DNA of 8,810 nucleotides from CATZDY01 sp045599035 (GCA_045599035.1 JAZRVI010000025.1:1-8810), one strand, 5' to 3'. Counted from the first letter of the stretch, positions 1 through 4,833 are shown. Numbers and translations are program-made. Notes: generated by a model not told the origin, from the sequence alone.

Positions 1-33
1 AATCCAGCTTATCCGGAAAAGTAAATCGGTTTG

Positions 34-84
34 GCTTGGGGTGAAATTAAGTTGTAAAAGGCTGGCTGAAAAAAATGGAAACAA
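34..84 (+). repeat. Imperfect direct repeat, copy A
   Basis: This stretch resembles 469-514. Both begin GCTTGGG, share the exact 14-mer TAAAAGGCTGGCTG (55-68 and 486-499), and end in a GGAAACAA / GGGAACAA box, with small indels between. The two copies lie about 430 bp apart in the gene-less region before rpmG. They may be decayed pieces of the same mobile element or of a duplicated gene end; I do not recognise the family. Confidence 0.55.
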
Positions 85-134
85 ACCTGTTGGTTCCAGA
101 AAAATCAACAGGGAAGCAAATGTCCCGGCCATGG

Positions 135-153
135 AAATCACTTTTTGTGATTT
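135..153. repeat. Perfect 7-bp inverted repeat
   Basis: AAATCAC (135-141) and GTGATTT (147-153) pair perfectly around a TTTTT loop. It lies 15 bp before the palindrome at 163-183. It could be an operator or part of a terminator for a gene left of the window; the function is unknown. Confidence 0.4.
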
Positions 154-162
154 AGGTAATTT

Positions 163-188
163 GTAGTGGTAAATTTACCCTACTTTTT
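163..188 (+). terminator. Possible terminator/palindrome
   Basis: GTAG (163-166) pairs with CTAC (180-183) around the perfect 12-bp palindrome GGTAAATTTACC (168-179), followed directly by TTTTT. It could end transcription of a gene lying left of the window. The symmetric core also fits a protein-binding dyad, so the call is uncertain. Confidence 0.35.
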
Positions 189-320
189 GATATTTTAGAC
201 TTGATTTTTGATGATTTTTATCTCTTGGATAAGTTTTTTGTGGAAAAAACAACTAAAATTTTCGTGCCAAACCACCTCGAATTTTGAAAATTGATTTCCG
301 TGTGTCCCGGCTTCTAAGTA

Positions 321-349
321 TTGACAGTTGATAAAAGTTGTGCTAAAGT
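321..349 (+). promoter_or_regulatory. Candidate sigma-A promoter
   Basis: A perfect -35 box TTGACA (321-326) is followed after 17 bp by TAAAGT (344-349), a 4/6 match to the -10 consensus. Transcription would start near 356 and run almost at once into the hairpin at 370-421. Box identity and spacing are seen; activity is inferred. Confidence 0.45.
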
Positions 350-369
350 AGAAAAGTCATGTATTGAAT

Positions 370-421
370 AAAAATCGTCCTTTAATCCGGCAGACGGAAA
401 GGAAAAGGACGAGGATTTTTA
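370..421 (+). terminator. Terminator-like long hairpin
   Basis: AAAAATCGTCCTTT (370-383) pairs with AAAGGACGA (404-412) and ATTTTT (415-420), giving about 14 bp with a 3-nt bulge. An inner CCG/CGG pair (387-389 with 395-397) lies inside. The 3' arm ends in five T residues. It may terminate transcription from the promoter at 321-349 or from a gene left of the window. The short T-tract limits confidence. Confidence 0.5.
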
Positions 422-468
422 GTTTAGCCAAGAATACCATGAAACAAAGGAATCATAGGAAAATTTAC

Positions 469-514
469 GCTTGGGAAAGCTGTTATAAAAGGCTGGCTGG
501 AATAATGGGAACAA
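469..514 (+). repeat. Imperfect direct repeat, copy B
   Basis: Second copy of the repeat at 34-84, same orientation. It sits between the terminator-like hairpin at 370-421 and the strong promoter at 571-599. A short open frame (439-522, 27 codons) runs through it, but there is no good ribosome binding site and I do not consider it a gene. Confidence 0.55.
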
Positions 515-570
515 GCTGGTAAAATATGTGGCGAACATCTCATAGCTTGCTATGGGAAAAGCCGCTTTCC

Positions 571-599
571 TTGACTTCATCCCATAAAAGACATATAAT
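571..599 (+). promoter_or_regulatory. Strong sigma-A promoter of the rpmG transcript
   Basis: TTGACT (571-576), a 17-bp spacer and a perfect TATAAT (594-599) form the best promoter in the window. The expected start is near 606, leaving a leader of about 245 nt before rpmG. It is the obvious candidate promoter for rpmG-secE-nusG. Confidence 0.8.
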
Positions 600-605
600 C
601 TGTTT

Positions 606-799
606 GAGGGAAATTGCTTCCTGTAGAAACACGAAAGCAATCGCTAATGTGGTCGTAGGAATGCTTGATTATAGAGTTCGCTACTCTGACAAAAAGACAG
701 TATTCCAAAGTCTGAAAATGATGTAAGGTTACTGTAGAATGTCATCAGTTAGAGCCTCCATGGCCTGCCGTGGAGAGTAGTCAGGGTCATTAGTAACCA
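606..799 (+). ncRNA. Structured leader or omega-RNA-like RNA before rpmG
   Basis: RNA starting at the 571-599 promoter would fold into several helices: ATTGCTT/AAGCAAT (613-619 with 635-641) with an inner TGT-AGAA-ACA; AGAGT/ACTCT (673-677 with 683-687); AGAC/GTCT (695-698 with 710-713); and an 8-bp hairpin CTCCATGG/CCGTGGAG (756-763 with 768-775). The last is followed by AGTAGTCA. GGTTACT (727-733) can also pair with AGTAACC (792-798) around that hairpin. The terminal hairpin plus the GTAGTCA box resembles the right end of clostridial IS200/IS605 tnpB elements, where the omega-RNA ends. No tnpB reading frame is present. It could instead be an uncharacterised leader of rpmG. Helices are seen; identity is inferred. 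Confidence 0.45.
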
Positions 800-849
800 G
801 CCATTCTTTTTGGCAAATGGATTGGCAAGCGTCTGGGAGGTGTTTTGAG

Positions 850-999
850 ATGAGAGTAAGTGTAACTATGGCTTGTTCGGAATGCAAACAGCGTAATTAT
901 ACCACAACCAAAAACAAAAAAAATGATCCGAACAGAATCGAAATGAAAAAGTATTGCCGCTTTTGTCAGACTCATACCCTGCACAAAGAAACCAGATAA
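850..999 (+). CDS. rpmG: 50S ribosomal protein L33, zinc-binding form
   Basis: The 49-residue product has the normal L33 length and is recognisable throughout, with TTTKNKKN (18-25) and EMKKYC (31-36). Two CxxC pairs, C9-C12 and C36-C39, form the zinc ribbon of the 'C+' type of L33, a peripheral protein of the large subunit near the E site. The start at 850 is chosen because GGGAGGTG (835-842) lies 7 bp before it and because the family begins MRV. An upstream in-frame ATG at 817 would add 11 residues foreign to L33 and place the ribosome binding site inside the gene. It is the first gene after the strong promoter at 571-599 and leads the rpmG-secE-nusG group. The C+ form usually indicates a zinc-dependent paralogue; whether a zinc-free copy exists elsewhere cannot be seen here. 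Confidence 0.95.
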   Translation: MRVSVTMACSECKQRNYTTTKNKKNDPNRIEMKKYCRFCQTHTLHKETR

Positions 1000-1135
1000 T
1001 TGGGGATATTGAGGCAGAGGCTTTTCGTTTTTGTCAGGCTTTTGGGGGGGGCTGGATGAAGCTGACCTGGTGCCTGAATGAAATGATTCTGTTAGAAATT
1101 TTGGGGAATAATTATTGAGCGTGGTGGTAGAATAA

Positions 1136-1498
1136 ATGGCTGAAAAAGTTAAAGACAATTCCTCTGAATTGACTTTAAAGGAAAAATCAACCAAAAAAGA
1201 AGGACAGGCTAAATCAAACAACAAAGATAAAAAAAATGCGGTTAAATTAAATCGTAAGCCGGCATCAGTTGCTTCTGCCGCTGCTAAAAAGAGTGATAAG
1301 GGAAACCTGTTTAAACGCTTTGGCAAATATGTTAAAGGCGTACTTAATGAATTAAAAAAGGTTCATTGGCCCACTCGCAGGGAAGTAGTTATTTATACCA
1401 TAGTAGTTGTGGTGGCAGTTCTGTTTATGTCGGTGCTGCTCTATGCTTTTGACCTGCTGTTCGGGTTTATTATGGAAATAATCGGATTGGGAAAATAG
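1136..1498 (+). CDS. secE: Preprotein translocase subunit SecE
   Basis: This 120-residue protein is the SecE subunit that clamps the SecY channel in the cytoplasmic membrane. The diagnostic part is the amphipathic helix and hinge ELKKVHWPTRRE (72-83), followed by one hydrophobic membrane segment at about 85-112. The first 57 residues are lysine- and serine-rich, low in complexity and probably disordered. Single-span SecE proteins of Bacillota are commonly about 60-75 residues, so this tail is long. The start is secure: no other methionine occurs before residue 98. The ribosome binding site is weak (GTGGTGG, 1121-1127). The gene lies between rpmG and nusG, its usual place, and is probably cotranscribed with both. 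The 136-bp gap after rpmG contains an eight-G run but no tRNA. Confidence 0.95.
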   Translation: MAEKVKDNSSELTLKEKSTKKEGQAKSNNKDKKNAVKLNRKPASVASAAAKKSDKGNLFKRFGKYVKGVLNELKKVHWPTRREVVIYTIVVVVAVLFMSVLLYAFDLLFGFIMEIIGLGK

Positions 1499-1525
1499 AA
1501 CCAAGCTTTTAGATGAGGAAAGATA

Positions 1526-2056
1526 ATGTCAAAACAATGGTATGTTATCCATACTTATTCCGGATATGAAAACAAAGTTAAGGCCAATTTGGAAAAAAGA
1601 ATTGACTCCATGAATATGGAACAAAAAATCTTTAGGATTTTTGTGCCGATGGAGGACGAGGTAGAAGTCAAAGACGGCAGACGGAAAATTACCAAAAGAA
1701 AGGTTTTTCCCGGTTATGTGCTGGTTGAGATGATTATGACCGATGATTCCTGGTATGTGGTCAGAAATACTCCAGGAGTAACCGGCTTTGTTGGAAGTGG
1801 TTCCAAACCGATTCCCTTGTCTGACGGCGAAGCCTTGAATATCTTGAAAACTATGGGAATGGAAGAAGCCCGGACTAAGGTTAATTTTGCTGTTGATGAA
1901 CGCATTAGGGTTAAAGAAGGTCCCTTTGAAAATTGTGAAGGGATTATAGAAGAAATCTTTCCGGAAAAAGCTAAATTGAAGGTCACTATTTCCATGTTTG
2001 GAGGACGGAATACTCCGCTTGAATTGGATTTTGAGCAGGTTGAAAAAATTTTTTAA
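1526..2056 (+). CDS. nusG: Transcription termination/antitermination factor NusG
   Basis: The 176-residue NusG binds RNA polymerase during elongation, affecting pausing and, through its KOW domain, linkage to the ribosome or Rho. The N-terminal NGN domain covers about 1-112: it opens with WYVIHTYSGYE (5-15) and includes FPGYVLVEM (61-69) and NTPGVTGFVG (81-90). The KOW domain covers about 125-176, with RVKEGPFENCEGII (128-141) and MFGGRNTPLELDF (157-169). Length and domain order are normal for Bacillota. GAGGAAAG (1515-1522) precedes the ATG by a short gap. It sits 27 bp after secE, so cotranscription is likely. The reading frame ends in a T-rich stretch and is followed almost at once by the hairpin-bounded element at 2061-2270. 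Confidence 0.98.
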   Translation: MSKQWYVIHTYSGYENKVKANLEKRIDSMNMEQKIFRIFVPMEDEVEVKDGRRKITKRKVFPGYVLVEMIMTDDSWYVVRNTPGVTGFVGSGSKPIPLSDGEALNILKTMGMEEARTKVNFAVDERIRVKEGPFENCEGIIEEIFPEKAKLKVTISMFGGRNTPLELDFEQVEKIF

Positions 2057-2072
2057 TGTTGGTGCGAGGAAA

Positions 2073-2092
2073 CTCGGTTTTTTAAAGCCGAG
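2073..2092 (+). repeat. Left-end-like hairpin of the mini-element
   Basis: 8-bp stem with TTTA loop, just after nusG. It is the partner of the hairpin at 2243-2262: stem bases 1-6 and the loop are identical, and the two innermost pairs are swapped (TT/AA versus AA/TT). Confidence 0.7.
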
Positions 2093-2242
2093 ATGAACGC
2101 ACCTGCTTGCACAATGCATCAAAATATGATACACTCAAATAAATGGTAGGCTGGGGATCAGCCGAACCTAAAGCTTGTGGACATTGTGTAAGACTTGAGC
2201 TAACGATTATGTTAGCCAAGCATTAGTGGTTGAAGCAAGAAG

Positions 2243-2262
2243 CTCGGTAATTTATTGCCGAG
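2243..2262 (+). repeat. Right-end-like hairpin of the mini-element
   Basis: 8-bp stem with TTTA loop, preceded by TGAAGCAAGAAG and followed by TAGTTCAC. This combination is typical of the 3' boundary of IS200/IS605 elements carrying tnpB-like genes. It mirrors the hairpin at 2073-2092. Confidence 0.7.
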
Positions 2263-2270
2263 TAGTTCAC

Positions 2271-2410
2271 AGGTCAAGTGATTGCCAAAAATTCTCTTTA
2301 GCTCTGTTGTTCAGGAACAGTCTGAATTTTGGGTTGATCCTGAAAGTGGGAATGGTAAATAAGCTATCCAGAATTATAAAGATAAAGTTTATTTAGGAGG
2401 TGTGTAAAAA
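2271..2410 (+). other. Remaining rplK leader
   Basis: Between the mini-element and rplK there is no terminator and no promoter I can defend; TTGATC with a TAAATA box 16 bp downstream is weak. The stretch ends with the strong ribosome binding site AGGAGGTG (2395-2402). Readthrough from nusG into rplK is plausible. Confidence 0.4.
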
Positions 2411-2833
2411 GTGGCTAAAAAAGTTGCTGCCATTATTAAGCTGCAGTGTGAAGCAGGTAAGGCCAGTCCGGCTCCGCCGGTAGGTCCGGCTCTGGGTCAG
2501 CATGGGGTTAATATTATGGGGTTTGTTAAACAGTATAATGAAGCTACCGCCAAACAGGCTGGTTTGATTATTCCGGTAGAAATTACTGTTTATGAAGACC
2601 GCTCTTTTACTTTTATAACCAAAACTCCCCCCGCATCCGTTTTGTTGAAAAAAGCGGCCGGCTTGGAAAAAGCTTCTGGGGAACCCAACAAAAACAAAGT
2701 TGGTAAGGTTACTAAAGCTCAGGTTCAGGAAATCGCTGAAACCAAAATGAAAGATCTGAATGCTAATGATCTGGATGCAGCCATGAAAATGGTGGAAGGC
2801 ACAGCCAGAAGCATGGGCATTGAAATTGCCTAG
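2411..2833 (+). CDS. rplK: 50S ribosomal protein L11
   Basis: The 140-residue L11 is normal in length and binds the GTPase-associated region of 23S rRNA at the base of the L10-L12 stalk, where it affects factor-dependent GTP hydrolysis and the stringent response. The N-terminal domain has the proline-rich loop PAPPVGPALGQHG (20-32), the site contacted by thiopeptide antibiotics. The C-terminal, rRNA-binding domain (about 74-140) includes TKTPPAS (70-76) and GTARSMGI (130-137). Translation starts at GTG; AGGAGGTG (2395-2402) lies 8 bp before it and MAKKV is the usual L11 beginning. rplA follows after 64 bp. The long spacer before it, carrying the mini-element, separates it from nusG, although the gene order is the usual one. 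Confidence 0.98.
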   Translation: MAKKVAAIIKLQCEAGKASPAPPVGPALGQHGVNIMGFVKQYNEATAKQAGLIIPVEITVYEDRSFTFITKTPPASVLLKKAAGLEKASGEPNKNKVGKVTKAQVQEIAETKMKDLNANDLDAAMKMVEGTARSMGIEIA

Positions 2834-2849
2834 GAATCACTTGGAAAAT

Positions 2850-2884
2850 TTGTGGGAGGATTAGTCTTTTTCCGTATACCACAA
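2850..2884 (+). promoter_or_regulatory. Hairpin abutting the rplA ribosome binding site
   Basis: TTGTGG (2850-2855) pairs with CCACAA (2879-2884), whose last base touches the AGGAGG of rplA. Such a helix could tune rplA translation, for example through L1 autoregulation. I cannot match it confidently to a known L1 binding site. Confidence 0.3.
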
Positions 2885-2897
2885 GGAGGTTTTTAAT

Positions 2898-3596
2898 ATG
2901 CCAAAAAAAGGCAAGAAATATCAGGAAGCCGCCAAACAAATGGATCGGCAGACTCTTTATGAACCAGAAGAAGCTTTGAGTCTGGTTAAAAAGATGAGCA
3001 GTGCCAAATTTGATGAAACCGTGGAAATGGTAGTTCGGCTGGGTGTTGACCCTCGTCATGCCGATCAGCAGATCCGGGGTGCCATCGTTTTACCGCATGG
3101 AACAGGTAAAACCAGAAAAGTTTTGGTTTTTGCTAAAGGTGATAAGGCCAAGGAAGCTGAAGAAGCTGGAGCCGATTTTGTTGGAGCCGAAGACATGGTA
3201 GAAAGGATCCAAAAAGAAGGCTGGATGGAATTTGAAGTAGCTGTTGCTACTCCGGATATGATGAGCCTGGTGGGTCGCTTGGGGAAAATCCTGGGACCTC
3301 GCGGTTTAATGCCCAACCCCAAAACCGGTACGGTTACTGCCAATGTTAGTCAGGCTATTAATGAAATTAAAGCCGGTAAAATTGAATACCGGGTTGATAA
3401 AGCCGGTATTATTCACGCCCCCATTGGCAAGGTGTCCTTTGAAGTAGAAAAATTGCAGGCCAATTTTAAAACTTTGATGGAGCAGTTGATTCGGGTTAAA
3501 CCCGCCAGTGCCAAAGGTACCTATGTTAAAGCAGTTGGTGTTTCTTCCACCATGGGTCCTGGGGTAAAAATTAATCCGCAAAAAGCTATTGGTTAA
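2898..3596 (+). CDS. rplA: 50S ribosomal protein L1
   Basis: The 232-residue L1 has the family's usual length. It forms the mobile L1 stalk of the large subunit, which guides deacylated tRNA out of the E site; in many bacteria it also represses its own mRNA. The family signature lies around GRLGKILGPRGLMPNPKTGT (126-145). Domain I is split around domain II (about 68-160), which opens with LPHGTGKTRKVLVFAKG (65-81). The conserved C-terminal GTYVKAVGVSSTMGPG is at 207-222. AAGGAGGT (2883-2890) lies 7 bp before the ATG. It is the second gene of the rplK-rplA pair and is followed by the L10 leader with its attenuator, so rplK-rplA transcripts may in part end at 3714. Confidence 0.98.
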   Translation: MPKKGKKYQEAAKQMDRQTLYEPEEALSLVKKMSSAKFDETVEMVVRLGVDPRHADQQIRGAIVLPHGTGKTRKVLVFAKGDKAKEAEEAGADFVGAEDMVERIQKEGWMEFEVAVATPDMMSLVGRLGKILGPRGLMPNPKTGTVTANVSQAINEIKAGKIEYRVDKAGIIHAPIGKVSFEVEKLQANFKTLMEQLIRVKPASAKGTYVKAVGVSSTMGPGVKINPQKAIG

Positions 3597-3607
3597 TTTC
3601 ATATAAG

Positions 3608-3714
3608 GACTGAAGACAGTCGGTGTTTTGACTTAAAGGATTTTTCCGCCGACCGAGGCCAACCTGAGATCAGCTTTAGCAGGCCTCGCTATGTCCTTGA
3701 GGTCTGTTTTTTTT
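3608..3714 (+). promoter_or_regulatory. L10 leader (r-protein mRNA leader)
   Basis: GACAGTCGGTG...CGCCGACCGAGGCC carries the form of the Bacillota L10 leader. GTCGGTG (3619-3625) pairs with CGCCGAC (3647-3653), containing one wobble, to make the first helix around a T-rich loop. A second helix, CGAGGCC/GGCCTCG (3654-3660 with 3682-3688), closes an inner CCTG/CAGG arm. In this family the L10-(L12)4 complex binds the leader and lowers rplJ-rplL expression. The second helix shares bases with the terminator at 3680-3714, so the two cannot form together. The helices are seen; L10 binding is inferred from family knowledge. Confidence 0.75.
3680..3714 (+). terminator. Attenuator terminator before rplJ
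   Basis: CAGGCCTC (3680-3687) pairs with GAGGTCTG (3699-3706) over 8 bp with one G-U pair and an 11-nt loop, followed directly by eight T residues (3707-3714). It overlaps GGCCTCG, which is needed for the alternative L10-leader helix (antiterminator). This is a conditional terminator setting the level of rplJ-rplL transcription. Confidence 0.85.
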
Positions 3715-3871
3715 ATAAATAGCTTAATGTTAACTGCGAAAAACTGTGTATTGGACTTTTGGCGAGTCCTCGAAGAATAAGGATTGCTTAAACAATCAAA
3801 TTTGTTCGGAATCCCGTTGCTTTAGCAGCGTGGGAGCGTCAAGATAAGGGTTTTGAGAGGAGGTGTATTGG
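3715..3871 (+). other. Second half of rplJ leader with omega-RNA-like terminal hairpin
   Basis: Downstream of the attenuator there are GGACT/AGTCC (about 3754-3770) and a strong hairpin CGTTGC-TTTA-GCAGCG (3815-3830), extended by CC/GG with one bulged T. GGAAT precedes the strong hairpin and AGCGTCAAG follows it. The stem, TTTA loop and AG-N-GTCAA box resemble the 3' end of tnpB-type IS elements and of the two other hairpins in this window (756-775, 2243-2262). No matching left end is visible. It may simply be part of the r-protein leader. Confidence 0.35.
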
Positions 3872-4402
3872 GTGCCAATTAGCAGACAAAAAAAGGAAGA
3901 TGTTTTACAGGAATTAAAGGATAAAATGACTCAAGCCAGCTCTATGGTTTTGGTTGATTATCGGGGTTTAACCGTTGCTGAAATGACCGCTTTGCGGAAA
4001 GAATTGCGGCAAACCGGAAGCGAACTTTTGGTATCTAAAAATACTTTGAGTTTGAAGGCGGCCAAGGAAGTGGGTATTGAAGGTCTGAATGATTTGTTTG
4101 AAGGACCGATTGCCATTGCTTATGGTTATGAAGACTTGGTAGCTCCTGCCAAAGTATTGTCCGGCTTTGCCAAAGAACATAAGGCTTTGGAAATTAAAGG
4201 CGGTTACCTGGAAGGAAAAACTTTAAATCTGGAAGAAATCAAGGATTTGGCCAATCTCCCTTCCCGGGAAGTTTTGCTGGCCAAGGTTCTGGGCGGAATG
4301 CAGTCCCCCATGTATGGCTTTGCCGGTTGTCTGGCTGGAGTTTTAAGAAACTTTGTTTATGCTCTGGAAGCTATACGCAAACAAAAAGAAGAAAATCAAT
4401 AA
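3872..4402 (+). CDS. rplJ: 50S ribosomal protein L10
   Basis: The 176-residue L10 (also called P0/L10) is the base of the ribosomal stalk: its N-terminal domain binds 23S rRNA and L11, and its C-terminal helix carries L12 dimers. Conserved parts are MVLVDYRGLTVAEMTALR (25-42), VSKNTLSLKAA (54-64) and EGPIAIAYG (77-85). The C-terminal helix is about 145-176, including LAGVLRNFVYALEAI (154-168). The start at GTG 3872 is chosen because GAGAGGAGGTG (3855-3865) lies just before it and L10 proteins begin M-P/A-I. An upstream in-frame GTG at 3863 lies within that ribosome binding site and cannot be the start. It follows the L10 leader and precedes rplL by 30 bp, with which it is surely cotranscribed. 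Confidence 0.97.
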   Translation: MPISRQKKEDVLQELKDKMTQASSMVLVDYRGLTVAEMTALRKELRQTGSELLVSKNTLSLKAAKEVGIEGLNDLFEGPIAIAYGYEDLVAPAKVLSGFAKEHKALEIKGGYLEGKTLNLEEIKDLANLPSREVLLAKVLGGMQSPMYGFAGCLAGVLRNFVYALEAIRKQKEENQ

Positions 4403-4432
4403 TTAAAAAAAATTTAGGAGGTTTTTATACTC

Positions 4433-4810
4433 ATGTCTAAAGTTAATGAAATCTTAGAAGCCGTTAAAGGCTTAACCGTTTTGGAATTGGCCGAATTGGT
4501 CAAAGCTTTTGAAGAAGAATTTGGCGTAAGTGCTGCTGCTCCCGTAGCCGTTGCTGCTGCTCCCGCTGCTGGCGGTGCTGCTCCTGCTGCTGAAGAACAA
4601 ACCGAATTTGATGTAGTTCTGACTGCTGCCGGCGACAAAAAAGTTAATGTTATTAAAATCGTTCGGGAAATTACCGGCTTAGGTCTGAAAGAAGCCAAAG
4701 AACTGGTTGACAATGCTCCCAAACCGGTTAAAGAAAAAGCTGCCAAAGAAGAAGCTGAAGCCATCAAAGCTAAATTTGAAGAAGTTGGTGCTACTGTAGA
4801 ATTAAAATAA
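4433..4810 (+). CDS. rplL: 50S ribosomal protein L7/L12
   Basis: The 125-residue L12 is present in several copies on the stalk and recruits the translational GTPases. The N-terminal dimerisation domain (about 1-31, with ILEAVKGLTVLELAELVKA) binds L10. An alanine/proline/glycine hinge covers about 33-54. The globular C-terminal domain (about 57-125) has KKVNVIKIVREITGLGLKEA (69-88) with the conserved GLGLKEAK factor-binding helix. AGGAGGT (4416-4422) precedes the ATG. The hinge DNA is a run of GCT/GCC codons and slightly repetitive. In most bacteria rpoB follows rplL; here the transcript meets a strong terminator within 40 bp and mfd is convergent. Confidence 0.98.
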   Translation: MSKVNEILEAVKGLTVLELAELVKAFEEEFGVSAAAPVAVAAAPAAGGAAPAAEEQTEFDVVLTAAGDKKVNVIKIVREITGLGLKEAKELVDNAPKPVKEKAAKEEAEAIKAKFEEVGATVELK

Positions 4811-4815
4811 GACTT

Positions 4816-4833
4816 TGGAAAATTGACTTTCCA
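4816..4833 (+). other. Small hairpin after rplL
   Basis: TGGAAA (4816-4821) pairs with TTTCCA (4828-4833) around ATTGAC. It lies between the rplL stop and the main terminator and has no T-tract; it may protect or shape the mRNA 3' end. Confidence 0.3.

Larger units (their letters stand above)
2061..2270 (+). mobile_element. Gene-less IS200/IS605-like mini-element or omega-RNA/HEARO-like locus
   Basis: The nusG-rplK spacer contains two nearly identical hairpins: CTCGGTTT-TTTA-AAGCCGAG (2073-2092) and CTCGGTAA-TTTA-TTGCCGAG (2243-2262). Each has an 8-bp stem, a U-G pair at the sixth position and a TTTA loop, and each is preceded by GAA. Paired subterminal hairpins are the hallmark of IS200/IS605 ends. 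Between them lie GGCTG-GGGAT-CAGCC (2149-2163) with flanking GGT/ACC, and CTTG-A-GCTAAC/GTTAGC-CAAG (2194-2220). An outer helix GGTGCG/CGCACC (2061-2066 with 2098-2103) encloses the first hairpin. The 3' end reads GTAGTTCAC, as in many TnpB-type right ends, and the whole length suits an omega-RNA. No transposase, tnpB or iscB is encoded. The helices are seen directly; the assignment is inference from family architecture, and TnpB-type versus IscB-type cannot be decided. Confidence 0.6.

Noticed and set aside
2..166. Open frame entering from the left edge and ending in TAG just before a palindrome
   Set aside because: The 54 residues are not recognisable and overlap the imperfect repeat. It could be a gene end, but nothing confirms coding.
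121..311. TGTCCCGGC occurring twice (121-129, 303-311)
   Set aside because: Nine bases with no extended flanking similarity; could be chance.
419..640. Minus-strand frame of 73 codons
   Set aside because: Overlaps the promoter and repeat B, has unlikely composition (rich in F, S, Y) and no recognisable motif.
526..726. 66-codon plus-strand open frame before rpmG
   Set aside because: It contains the strong promoter and the predicted RNA helices, lacks a ribosome binding site and resembles no protein I know. Its tail could be a tnpB relic but that cannot be supported.
1000..1135. Possible tRNA gene (often found near secE)
   Set aside because: No acceptor stem, T-loop GTTCRA or cloverleaf could be found.
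790..1326. 178-codon minus-strand frame across rpmG and secE
   Set aside because: Antisense to two certain genes; its composition reflects their codons.
1529..2134. 201-codon minus-strand frame across nusG
   Set aside because: Antisense shadow of nusG that also reads through the mini-element hairpin; no motif.
2106..2135. TTGCAC-17-TACACT as a promoter inside the mini-element
   Set aside because: Only 3/6 and 4/6 matches, and it overlaps structured RNA; too weak to list.
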